A DNA stretch of 64,000 nt, taken from the NCBI RefSeq assembly GCF_016741775.1, contig NZ_JAERRK010000009.1:1-64000 (forward strand), given 5' to 3'. The stretch comes from Streptomyces actinomycinicus (lineage in GTDB: Bacteria; Actinomycetota; Actinomycetes; Streptomycetales; Streptomycetaceae). This document shows, in pieces, positions 31,847-42,531 of this stretch (positions are counted from its first letter, which is position 1; each line of letters begins with the position of its first letter). A program made the translations under genes and the position numbers. Under the pieces are notes generated by a model that was not told where the DNA came from, did no database searches, and was given only the letters and a program-made list of their open reading frames with translations.

Positions 31847-32961
31847 CGGCCCTCCTCCTTCGGTGCGTTCGGGTGCGGGGCGGCGGGTGTGCCGTCGTAC
31901 GACGGCCCTGCCGCGAGGCCTTCCGTGCACTCGGCCGTGATCTCCACGACCGCGCAGGCGACCTCCATGCCGGGCCCGGCCGCGAGCAGCAGCACGTGGT
32001 CTCCCGGTGCCACCTCGCCCCGGGTCCACAGGTGCTCCAGGCCGATGAACGGGTCGGCGGCGCCGACGTGACCGACGTCGCGGCCGAACTCCCAGGTGCC
32101 GAGTTCGGGTTCGACGTCCAGGGGGGCGAGGTAGATGCTGTGCAGGGCACCCGAGGCGTATCCGGTGTGGCAGATCCGGGCCACCTTCTCCAGGCTGGTG
32201 CCGGCCTCCTCCAGGACGCGGCCCGCGGTGTCGGCGACCACTTCGCCGAAGTGCACGGCCGGCGCGGCGGCGCCCTGCTCCCACTGGCGGCGCAGATGGG
32301 CGCTGCGCTCCTCGAAGTTGAGCGAGCGGCCGACGGTGATGCCGGGCGGGAAGAGCTGTTCGCCGGCGCGGTGCATCTCCTCCAGCACAGGGGCGGAGGC
32401 CGATCCGACGGACACCAGCCGGGCGAAGCCGTCCCGCCGGGAGACGACCACGGCGGCTCCGCCGTCCGCGAGCAGGAACAGCCTGGAGGCGTTCCAGCGG
32501 TCCACCACCGGCGCCGAGAAGTTGTCGCCGGAGGTGATCAGCACGGCGTCCCGGGAGGGGTCGGCGGCGAGCCGGTGCGCGGCCAGTTCCAGTGCGGCGA
32601 GCATGCCGAGGCAGCCGGGCCCGATCTGCGCGGCGCCGACCGGGCGGTCGAGGGTGTGCCGGAGCACGTAGTGCGGCGCGGACCAGCCGTCGGGTCCCTG
32701 GTGGTAGGTGGCACAGTGCAGCAGCGCCCCGAAGTCGTCGGGGGTGAGCCCGGTGGCGGCGCTGCGCTGCAGCGCGGCCCGGGCGGCGCGTACGGCCATC
32801 TCGGGAGCGGGCAGTTCGCCGGCGACTCGTACGGCCCGCATCCCGGAGGCGTCCCGGTCGGCGGCCGCGTACCAGCCACGGGCGACCGCCTCGTCGGTGG
32901 TGACGGCCTCCGGCAGCCAGCTCCCGATGCCGGCCAGCCGGATGTCCGAGGCGATCCTCAT
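31843..32961 (-). CDS. KAS III-like acyltransferase (Cys type)
   Basis: 372 residues. The nucleophile Cys is in QIGPGCLGMLAALELA, a His in ICHTGYASG, and GHVGAAD replaces the usual Asn motif, so the triad is not that of a decarboxylating KAS III. It is more like the acyl-transferring relatives that move acyl groups from carrier proteins to O or N nucleophiles. In benzoxazole pathways a KAS III-like protein is reported to couple the activated aryl acid to 3-hydroxyanthranilate. Overlaps both neighbours by ATGA, so it is made together with the ligase and salicylate synthase. Confidence 0.88.
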   Translation of the reverse strand: MRIASDIRLAGIGSWLPEAVTTDEAVARGWYAAADRDASGMRAVRVAGELPAPEMAVRAARAALQRSAATGLTPDDFGALLHCATYHQGPDGWSAPHYVLRHTLDRPVGAAQIGPGCLGMLAALELAAHRLAADPSRDAVLITSGDNFSAPVVDRWNASRLFLLADGGAAVVVSRRDGFARLVSVGSASAPVLEEMHRAGEQLFPPGITVGRSLNFEERSAHLRRQWEQGAAAPAVHFGEVVADTAGRVLEEAGTSLEKVARICHTGYASGALHSIYLAPLDVEPELGTWEFGRDVGHVGAADPFIGLEHLWTRGEVAPGDHVLLLAAGPGMEVACAVVEITAECTEGLAAGPSYDGTPAAPHPNAPKEEGR

Positions 32962-34304
32962 CGTCCCGTCCCGTCGTCCGCGGGCACCAGGTACCGGGCG
33001 ACGCTGTCGAGCTTCTCGCAGGTCTCCTCGAACTCCCGCTCCGGCGTGGAGTGTCCGACGATGCCGGCCCCGGCGCGCAGCCAGGTGCGGCCGTTCTGCC
33101 GGTAGGCGCTGCGCAGCACCAGGGCCGCGTCCATGGCACCGGAGTGGTCGACGGTGAGCACGGCGCCGCTGTACAGACCGCGCGTCTCGGTCTCGTGGCG
33201 GCGGATGGAGTCGTAGGCCGCGGCCTTGGGCACGCCGGAGGCGGTGACGGCGGGGAAGACGGCGCCGAAGGCGTCCCAGGCGGTGCGGCCGGGGGCGAGC
33301 CTGCCGGCGACCCGCGAGGCGAGGTGCTGCACGCTGCCCCGCTCCCGCACGGCCATGAACTCGGGGACCTCCACGGAGCCCTCGACGCACACGTCGACCA
33401 GTTCGTCCGCGCCGACCTTGACCGAGATGGCGTGCTCGTAGACCTCCTTCGGGGAGCCGAAGAGGTCGGCGCGCAGGCTCTCGTTGACCAGCACGTCCTC
33501 GGTGAGGGCGCGGGTGCCGGCCAGCGGCTGGCTGACCACCCGGCCGTCCTCGGAGACCTGGACGACGATCTCCGGGCTGAAGCCGATGGCCTCGGTGCCG
33601 CCGAGGTCGAGCATGAAGGAGCGGGCGGGATTGTTCCCCCGGCGCCCGGCGACGTACGTCGCCGTCAGGTCCGTCTCGCCGGGCACCTCCACCACCCGGG
33701 ACAGGATCACCTTGTGCAGCTCACCGGCGTTGATGTCCTCGACGGCGTGCCGCACGGCCGCGCGGTAGCCGGTGCCGTCGGTGGCACGCACGTCGAGCGC
33801 CCGCGGCTGCCCGCCGCCGGCCGGGGTGGCCTCGACGACGGTGCTGACGAGCGCGTCGAGCGTGGCCTGGTCGGCGGCGCGCAGCAGGGCGTGCCCGGCG
33901 CCGAACCGGGCCTCGGCGCGCGGCACGACGAGCTGCATCAGCCGCTGGTCGCCGAGGTGCCGGCGGTCGCCGTCCTTGGCGTACGACAGCTCGAAGGCGG
34001 CCCAGCCGTAGGCGCGCCAGTACGGGACCTCGACCCGGTCGAGCAGCTCGGAGACCAGCTGCAACGGCTGCTCACTCCAGGGGAGTTCGACGGTCGGACT
34101 GCCGTCCTGGGTGAGCCTGGCGCCGTCCCGGTCCAGGGTCAGCTCGGCGCGCACACCGCCCGCGTAGGCCCAGCTGCCCCCGTTCTCGTAGACGACGTAC
34201 GACTCGTGCAGCCCGGAGTCGGCGAGCCGGGCCGCGATCAGCAACGGGTCGTCGGACAGCGGTACCTGGGTCTCGTAGTAGTGGCGCGAGGCAAGGGCGA
34301 TCAT
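32958..34304 (-). CDS. salicylate synthase (MbtI/Irp9 type)
   Basis: 448 residues of the chorismate-utilising family. The second half closely follows MbtI: KEVYEHAISVK, FMAVRERGSVQHLAS, LFPAVTASGVPKAAA, RGLYSGAVL, RTWLRAGAGIV and EREFEETCEKL. These enzymes convert chorismate via isochorismate to salicylate and pyruvate. Start at ATG 34304 with GGGAGGGA upstream; earlier in-frame starts would run through the operator palindromes. First gene of the leftward operon that ends with the NRPS. Confidence 0.94.
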   Translation of the reverse strand: MIALASRHYYETQVPLSDDPLLIAARLADSGLHESYVVYENGGSWAYAGGVRAELTLDRDGARLTQDGSPTVELPWSEQPLQLVSELLDRVEVPYWRAYGWAAFELSYAKDGDRRHLGDQRLMQLVVPRAEARFGAGHALLRAADQATLDALVSTVVEATPAGGGQPRALDVRATDGTGYRAAVRHAVEDINAGELHKVILSRVVEVPGETDLTATYVAGRRGNNPARSFMLDLGGTEAIGFSPEIVVQVSEDGRVVSQPLAGTRALTEDVLVNESLRADLFGSPKEVYEHAISVKVGADELVDVCVEGSVEVPEFMAVRERGSVQHLASRVAGRLAPGRTAWDAFGAVFPAVTASGVPKAAAYDSIRRHETETRGLYSGAVLTVDHSGAMDAALVLRSAYRQNGRTWLRAGAGIVGHSTPEREFEETCEKLDSVARYLVPADDGTGR

Positions 34305-34327
34305 CTGGGTGGTCCCTCCCGTGAGGC

Positions 34328-34358
34328 TGTTACCTTCCATGAGATTACGGAGGTAACA
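34328..34358. promoter_or_regulatory. inverted repeat TGTTACCT/AGGTAACA upstream of the salicylate synthase
   Basis: Arms at 34328-34335 and 34351-34358, separated by 15 bases, located 24 bases before the salicylate synthase start on the minus strand. It could act as an operator or a leader hairpin. Confidence 0.5.
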
Positions 34359-34377
34359 CCCCGGGGTGGCCGTCCCA

Positions 34378-34398
34378 CCGATCAGGCTTCCTGATCGG
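34378..34398. promoter_or_regulatory. palindromic operator CCGATCAGG-ctt-CCTGATCGG
   Basis: Perfect 9-base arms with a 3-base centre, in the divergent promoter region of the salicylate operon and the VOC gene. The size and symmetry fit a TetR- or MarR-type dimer, but no such regulator gene is nearby. A smaller GCTAC-tttc-GTAGC hairpin follows at 34459-34472. Confidence 0.65.
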
Positions 34399-34505
34399 AC
34401 TGCCAAACCGAACATGAAGGCGGCGGGGGATCTAGGACAGTAACTGGCCTAGACAGGGGCTACTTTCGTAGCGACGCCGCAACCCCCCACGCACGAGGAG
34501 CACAG

Positions 34506-34907
34506 ATGCTGCGAGGTCTCACCACCGTCCGCTTCCACACCGCCGACCTGGCGGCCGCGGAGCGCTGGTACACCGAACTCCTCGGCACCGGGCCCTACTT
34601 CAGGCGCCCCGGATACGCGGAGTTCCGCATCGGCGACTACGAGCACGAACTGGGCCTGCTGGACAGCAAGTACGTGGGCGACCTGGGCGCCCACGGCGAC
34701 GGCCACGCCGCCGGCGCGGTGATCTACTGGCACGTGGACGACGTGCGTTCCGCGCTCGACCGCCTCGTCTCCCTGGGCGCGACGGCGCACGAACCGGTCC
34801 GTGAGTTCGGCGAGGGCTTCGTCGGGGCCTCGGTCGTCGACCCGTTCGGGAACATCCTCGGCATCATGCAGAACCGGCACTACACGGAGATCCTCGCCGC
34901 CCGTTGA
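34506..34907 (+). CDS. VOC (glyoxalase/bleomycin resistance-fold) protein
   Basis: 133 residues with one vicinal-oxygen-chelate repeat pair: TVRFHTADLAAAERWYTELLG at the start, YWHVDDV in the middle and VVDPFGNILGIMQN at the end. It is divergent from the salicylate operon and shares its promoter region. It could be a resistance/binding protein or a small metalloenzyme; function cannot be assigned. Confidence 0.85.
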   Translation: MLRGLTTVRFHTADLAAAERWYTELLGTGPYFRRPGYAEFRIGDYEHELGLLDSKYVGDLGAHGDGHAAGAVIYWHVDDVRSALDRLVSLGATAHEPVREFGEGFVGASVVDPFGNILGIMQNRHYTEILAAR

Positions 34908-34910
34908 GCC

Positions 34911-34949
34911 GTCCGGCCCGCGGGTTCTCGCGAACACCGCGGGCCGGAC
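34911..34949. terminator. bidirectional terminator between VOC and meaB
   Basis: Perfect 13-base stem GTCCGGCCCGCGG/CCGCGGGCCGGAC around a 13-base loop, between the convergent gene ends. It marks the edge of the specialised-metabolism region. Confidence 0.75.
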
Positions 34950-34956
34950 CGGTCGC

Positions 34957-35952
34957 TCACGGGCGGGACGTACGCTGCTCGAACGCCGCCAGGATGCGGT
35001 CCGCCGCCAGCGTCGCCGTCAACCGCCCTTCCCTGACCTGCCGTTCGAGGTCCGGCGCGGCCTCGCGCACCGCGGGGTCGGCGTGCAGCCGGCCGAGCAG
35101 TTCGTCCCGGACCATCGCCCAGGTCCAGCCGACCTGCTGGTCCCGCCGCTTCGCGGCGAGCCGCCCGGTGGAGTCGAGCAGCGTGCGGTGCTGCTCCAGC
35201 CGCTCCCACACGGTGTCCAGACCGGTCGACTCCCGGGCGCTGCAGTGCAGCACCGGCGGCGTCCAGAACGCGTCCTTGCCGTGCATCAGCCGCAACGCGC
35301 CCGCCAGTTCCCGGGCCGCCGCCCGGGCGTCGCGCTCGTGCGGGCCGTCCGCCTTGTTGACGGCGATCACGTCGGCCAGTTCCAGGACGCCCTTCTTGAT
35401 GCCCTGGAGCTGGTCGCCGGTGCGGGCCAGCGTCAGCAGCAGGAAGGAGTCGACCATGTCGGCGACCGCGGTCTCCGACTGGCCGACGCCGACGGTCTCC
35501 ACCAGGATCACGTCGTAGCCCGCCGCCTCCATGACCACCATGGACTCCCGGGTGGCCTTGGCGACCCCGCCCAGCGTGCCCGCGCTGGGGGAGGGCCGGA
35601 CGAACGCGTCCGGGTCGACCGCGAGCCGCTCCATCCGGGTCTTGTCGCCCAGGATGGAGCCGCCGGTACGGGTCGAGGACGGGTCCACGGCGAGGACCGC
35701 GACCCGGTGCCCGAGTGAGGTCAGCAGCGTGCCGAACGCGTCGATGAACGTCGACTTGCCCACGCCCGGCACCCCGCTGATGCCGATGCGCCGGGCCCGG
35801 CCGCTGTGCGGGAGCAGCTCGGTGAGCAACTCCTGCGCCAGCGCCCGGTGCTGCGGCCGGGTCGACTCGACGAGCGTGATGGCACGGGCCACCAGCGCCC
35901 GCTTCCCGTCGAGCACACCCTTCACATACGTGTCGAGATCGATCGCCGGCAT
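34957..35952 (-). CDS. meaB: methylmalonyl-CoA mutase-associated GTPase MeaB
   Basis: 331 residues, G3E P-loop GTPase: GISGVPGVGKSTFIDAFG (Walker A), VDPSS, ETVGVGQSE and NKADG. MeaB protects and reloads methylmalonyl-CoA mutase with adenosylcobalamin. It is the last gene of the mutA-mutB-meaB operon, five bases after mutB. Confidence 0.95.
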   Translation of the reverse strand: MPAIDLDTYVKGVLDGKRALVARAITLVESTRPQHRALAQELLTELLPHSGRARRIGISGVPGVGKSTFIDAFGTLLTSLGHRVAVLAVDPSSTRTGGSILGDKTRMERLAVDPDAFVRPSPSAGTLGGVAKATRESMVVMEAAGYDVILVETVGVGQSETAVADMVDSFLLLTLARTGDQLQGIKKGVLELADVIAVNKADGPHERDARAAARELAGALRLMHGKDAFWTPPVLHCSARESTGLDTVWERLEQHRTLLDSTGRLAAKRRDQQVGWTWAMVRDELLGRLHADPAVREAAPDLERQVREGRLTATLAADRILAAFEQRTSRP

Positions 35953-35957
35953 AGGCG

Positions 35958-38131
<2,174 letters not shown>

Positions 38132-38132
<1 letters not shown>

Positions 38133-39940
38133 CAGGACACTCCCATGCGGTCGAGGGTCGCGGACAGCACGTCGATGGCGTCGCAGCCCGCGAAGACGTA
38201 CGAGTCGATGCCGGGGTGGTCGCCCGGGCGGCCCGCGAGGAACACGTGCCTGGCGCCGGACGCCCGCAGGGACTCGGCTGCCCGTCCTGCCCCTTCGGCG
38301 TAGAGCGCGTCGCTGGAGCACAGCACGGCCTCGGTCGCGCCGCTGTCCTCGAAGCCGCCCTCGGTGACGGGCTCGATGCCGCCCGCCTGGAAGAGGTTGG
38401 CCGCGAAGGTGGCGCGCGCGGTGTACTCGGCGGCGGAGCCGAGCGTGGCCAGGAAGATGCGCGGGCGGGAGCCGGTCGCCGCGAGGTGGGCGTCGGAGCG
38501 GGCGCGCAGCTCCTCGAACGCCTCGTCGCGGCGTACGCGCGGCAGCCCCCCGGACGGCGGTTCGGGCGCGGGCGCACGTTCCACCGGCTTCTCGGCCAGC
38601 AGCGGGAACTCGCTGACCCCGGTGATGGGCTCGCGCCGCTTGGCGAGCTTCTTGGAGCGCTCCGCCCAGGTCGTCGCCAGATCGGTCCGGATCCGGCCGG
38701 AGCGCAGGCCGGCCGCCTGGCCGCCGTCGCGCTCGACGGACCGGAAGAACCGCCAGCCGGCCTCGGCGAGTTCGTCCGTCAGCCGCTCGACGTACCAGGA
38801 GCCGCCCGCCGGGTCGACGACCCGGGCCAGGTGGGACTCCTCGATGAGGATGGAGGAGGTGTTGCGGGCGATCCGCCGCGCGAACGCGTCCGGCAGCCCG
38901 AGCGCGTGGTCGAACGGCAGCACGGTCACCGAGTCGGCGCCGCCCACACCCGCGGCGAGCGTCGCGACCGTCGTGCGGAGCATGTTCACCCACGGGTCGC
39001 GACGGGTCATCATCACCGGCGAGGTCACCACGTGCTGCACCTGCGCCCCCGCGCCCGGCGCCCCGCACACCTCGGCGACCCGTGCCCACAGCCGGCGCGC
39101 CGCGCGCAGCTTGGCGATGGTCAGGAACTGGTCGGCCGTGGCCGCGTACCGGAACTCCAGCTGTGCGACGGCCTGTTCGACAGCCAGCCCGGCTTCCGTC
39201 AGCTCCCGCAGATAGGCCACACCGGTGGCCAGCGAGGCGCCCAGCTCCTGCGCGGCCGAGCCGCCCGCCTCGTGGTACGGCAGCGCGTCCACGGTCAGCG
39301 CACGCAGGCCCGGGTACTGCTCGGCGCAGCGCGCGGCCAGGGCGGCGAAGGGCGCGAAGTCCAGTGCGGTGCCGGTGCGGGCCTCGTGGCCCAGCGGGTC
39401 GGCGCCCAGGTTGCCGCGCGCGGCCCCCGGATCGACGCCCCGCTCCGCGTACAGCCGCAGCAGTGCCTCGGCGGCGGCCTCGGTGTCACGGCCGGCGTCC
39501 AGCACGACGGGCGCCAGGTCGAGGTAGACACCGTCGAGGGCACGGCCCAGCTCGGAGACCGGGAAGCCGCCCTCGCCCAGCGCCAGCCAGAGGGAGGTGC
39601 CGCCGTTCTCCAGGTCGGCGAGCACGGCGCCGTCCGTGAGCGCCGAGTGCCGCTGCCGTACGTCCCAGCCGCTCGTGCTGCTGCCCTCCGGGCGGCCGCC
39701 CCGTACATACGGGGCGAATCCCGGCAGACCGGGGTCGGGAGCGCCGTCGCGCGCGGTGTACAGGGGCCGGGTGCGCAGCCCGTCCTCGAGCGTCGTGGAC
39801 AGGGCGTCCTCAGCTGCCGCGCCGGAGAATTCCTTGCCCGACTTCCGCAGTACGCCCTCCACCAGGCGTTGCCACTGCTCGTGTGTCGCGTCAGGGAACT
39901 CGGCGGCCAGTGAGAGCCCGTCGTCAGGCAGGACCGTCAT
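38132..39940 (-). CDS. mutA: methylmalonyl-CoA mutase small subunit
   Basis: 602 residues, homologous along its length to MutB but degenerate in the B12-binding region (no DxHxxG; the C-terminal domain begins RIFLATLGSAAEYTARA). This is normal for the structural small subunit. First gene of the mutA-mutB-meaB operon. Confidence 0.95.
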
Positions 39941-40031
39941 GGCTCGGATGCTAGGGCAGGGCGCTGAAGCGGAGGTGGAGCGCGGGCTGTGAGGTTTCTC
40001 CCCTTGCGGTTGTGACCAGCGCCGCTCCGCT

Positions 40032-41795
40032 TCACCCGGACGGCGGCCCGAGGCCCAGTCCGGCCCGCCGCACGTCCCGGGTGGACAGGGTCTGCGGGTC
40101 CGCCGTGAAGGCGCGCAGCCTGAGCCGGGTGCTCCGCTTCGACGGCACCGGGAACCGGCCGGACGGCGGCCGGAGTTCCACGGTCACCGTCGTGTGCGCG
40201 GCGATCGTGGCCGGACCGCGCACCGGCGACCAGTACCGGCTCATGCCCTGGCCGGTCGTCAGCATGTAGTGCGGGGTCAGTGCGACACCACCGGTGTTGG
40301 TGACCCGCACGGTCAGCCGGGACAGGGTCTGGGCCGTGCTGTGCCGGGCCGCCGTGACGTCCATCCGCAGGGGTGGCGTCCCGGTCGCCGCCAGGGCCGC
40401 GCCGGCCAGCGCGGGCGCCACCAGCGCCGCGACGGCGGCGGCCCGGCGGCGCGGGCCGGCCAGCAGGCGGGACAGCGGCTGCCAGGCGTGCGCGAACTCC
40501 GCCGGGGGCGCGGTCACCGCCGCCGCCAGCCACAGCGGGGTCATCATCAGGTAGTAGCCGTCCTGCGACCGGGTCGCCAGGTAGAAGGCGCACCAGGGCA
40601 AGACGGTCGCGGCCGGCCCGAGCCGCCGCACGAACAGCACGAAGAGCGCCAGCAGGGCCGCGGCGAGCAGCATGCTCGCCCGGCCGTACCAGTCGAGCCG
40701 GTCGCTGCCGTGGGTGAAGTACAGCGAGACGTCCACCAGTCCCTGACCGTGCAGCACCGCGCCCTGGGTCAGCGGCAGGGCGATGCCCCGCAGCCAGGGC
40801 CCGGGCTCGCTCACCAGGAAGTACGCGTTGATCAGCAGCCACGTGAGCACCGCGGTCCCGGTGATCCGCAGCACCACCCGCGCCGCCGCCCGCCCGCCCA
40901 GTTCGCCCCGCCGCACGGCGTAGATCCCGGCCAGCAGGAACGGCGCGACGAACCAGGGAAGTTGCTGGGCGGCGCACGCGGCCCCCAGGCACGCGGCCCG
41001 CGCGACCCCGGCCGCGCCCAGCCGTCCCCGCGCGCCGAGCCGGGGCCAGCGCACGACCAACGGCAGCAGCAGGGCCATGCCGATGACCGCCGGATAGCCC
41101 TGGCGGGCGTACATCGGCAGGAGGCCGAAGCCCAGGCAGACCATCGTCGCCGCCGAGCGCCACGGCACCGGCAGCAGCCGCCACAGCGTCACCGCGGCCC
41201 CGGCCAGCACACAGGTCGCCGCCGCCGTCGCCGGGACGCCGCCGTGTCCCAGCCACAGCAGCGGCACGGCGAGCAGCGGGGCCAGCGGGGGATAGCCGTA
41301 CGTGAAGTCGTACCCGCCGTCCATGGTCGGCGTCAGCGCGACACCCTTCAGGTGGAACAGCCAGGGCCAGGGCCGCTCGTACACCGGGTGCCCGGCGGCC
41401 AGTTCGCGTGCCGCCTGGGTGGTGAGGACGGCCTCGTCGCCACCGGCGTGGTTCAGCGCCCAGGCGCACAGCGTGAGCGTCACCGCGGTCACCAGCACCA
41501 CCAGGTCCAGGCGGGCCAGCGCGCGCGTCCGGCGGACCGTCAGGGCCAGTACGCCGGTGACCAGGACGGAGACGTAGCAGACCGAGACGACCCCCGCGAG
41601 GGCCGGCCGGTGCGTGGCCGCCTGGGTCCACACCGACCGCGTGCCGATGAACAGGCTCACGTCGGCGAGCAGGGTCAGTACCCGGTGCCACTGCGCGGGG
41701 CTGTCCGGGGCCTGCGCGGGCACGCCCGGGGCGGCGGGCACCGCCGACCGTGTCCGCCGGCCGGGTGTCACCTGTTGTGTTTCTGCCACGTGCAC
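40032..41795 (-). CDS. polytopic membrane glycosyltransferase-like protein (GT87/DUF2029-like)
   Basis: About 587 residues with some 10-12 hydrophobic helices and a C-terminal soluble domain of about 110 residues (TVRVTNTGGVALTPHYM, beta-rich, probably extracellular). The loop GGDEAVLTTQAARELAAGHPVYE and YGYPPLAPLL are reminiscent of polyprenyl-phosphate-mannose-dependent (GT-C/GT87) transferases. The start is uncertain: GTG at 41795 or 41789 is preferred because the upstream in-frame stretch to 41879 looks non-coding. Exact substrate unknown. Confidence 0.7.
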   Translation of the reverse strand: MHVAETQQVTPGRRTRSAVPAAPGVPAQAPDSPAQWHRVLTLLADVSLFIGTRSVWTQAATHRPALAGVVSVCYVSVLVTGVLALTVRRTRALARLDLVVLVTAVTLTLCAWALNHAGGDEAVLTTQAARELAAGHPVYERPWPWLFHLKGVALTPTMDGGYDFTYGYPPLAPLLAVPLLWLGHGGVPATAAATCVLAGAAVTLWRLLPVPWRSAATMVCLGFGLLPMYARQGYPAVIGMALLLPLVVRWPRLGARGRLGAAGVARAACLGAACAAQQLPWFVAPFLLAGIYAVRRGELGGRAAARVVLRITGTAVLTWLLINAYFLVSEPGPWLRGIALPLTQGAVLHGQGLVDVSLYFTHGSDRLDWYGRASMLLAAALLALFVLFVRRLGPAATVLPWCAFYLATRSQDGYYLMMTPLWLAAAVTAPPAEFAHAWQPLSRLLAGPRRRAAAVAALVAPALAGAALAATGTPPLRMDVTAARHSTAQTLSRLTVRVTNTGGVALTPHYMLTTGQGMSRYWSPVRGPATIAAHTTVTVELRPPSGRFPVPSKRSTRLRLRAFTADPQTLSTRDVRRAGLGLGPPSG

Positions 41796-42020
41796 GGCAC
41801 CGGACGCTAGCGGCGGCCGGTGAGCGGGACACGGAGGCTGGTGAAGAGTCGGGTATGAGCCCGGTAAAGAAGCGGACATATGGGTGAATCCATCGCGGAT
41901 CGGGGTCCCGTGGGTGGTCCGTCTCGGTCGCGGACCGTGTCGTTGTTGGGCCGAACGGGTGACTTGGCGTAAGAATTGGCTGGTGCAACGAATGAGTGCG
42001 AGTCAGGTCGGGGGGAGCCG

Positions 42021-42410
42021 GTGAGCCGTTACGACGTCACCGATGAGCAGTGGGAAGGGCTCGCCCAGGTCGTGCCGCTGCGGGGCCGGGACGCCTGGCC
42101 GTCCGCGGTGGACCACCGCTCACTGCCCGATGCCGAGACCGAGACCCGGCGCCGCTTCGTGGTCCTGCGGGTCAACGTCTTCGCCGACGCCCGTGAGGTC
42201 GCCGAGACACTGATGGCCGGAGTGCCCGTCCTGCTCGACTTGTCCAGCGCGGAGGGCGAGGTCGCCAAGCGCGTCCTCGACTTCAGCACGGGCGTCGTCT
42301 TCGGCCTGGGCAGCGGGATGCACCGCGTCGACCGCAACGTCTTCCTGCTCACCCCGCCCGGCACGGAGGTCAGCGGCCTGATGGAGGGCGCCGGCGTCAC
42401 GGGCGGCTGA
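42021..42410 (+). CDS. SepF-like protein
   Basis: 129 residues. The domain VLLDLSSAEGEVAKRVLDFSTGVVFGL is the SepF/DUF552 fold, which in SepF binds FtsZ and shapes the division ring. No N-terminal membrane amphipathic helix is obvious, and the gene is away from the dcw cluster, so it is probably one of the extra SepF-like paralogues of Streptomyces. GTG start with GGGGGAG upstream. Confidence 0.82.
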   Translation: MSRYDVTDEQWEGLAQVVPLRGRDAWPSAVDHRSLPDAETETRRRFVVLRVNVFADAREVAETLMAGVPVLLDLSSAEGEVAKRVLDFSTGVVFGLGSGMHRVDRNVFLLTPPGTEVSGLMEGAGVTGG

Positions 42411-42531
42411 GGGGCCGGCCCGGGTCCTCGCGGGGCGGCCGTGGCAGCCGGAAAGGGGGGTGTCCCCCGATCGTAGGAAGGTGCCGTCGGCAAAACGGTT
42501 CGCCGTCGGGTCGGAGTCCTACGGTCCGCAT

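Noticed and set aside
29744..34304. Salicylate-capped siderophore (mycobactin/yersiniabactin type)
   Set aside because: No condensation/cyclisation NRPS modules, lysine or ornithine N-hydroxylase, siderophore transporter or iron box was seen; the KAS III-like and amidohydrolase genes fit benzoxazole logic.
34506..34907. Methylmalonyl-CoA epimerase, because of neighbouring mutA-mutB-meaB
   Set aside because: The VOC protein is convergent with and separated by a strong terminator from the mut operon, shares a promoter region with the salicylate operon and lacks the specific epimerase signature that I would expect.
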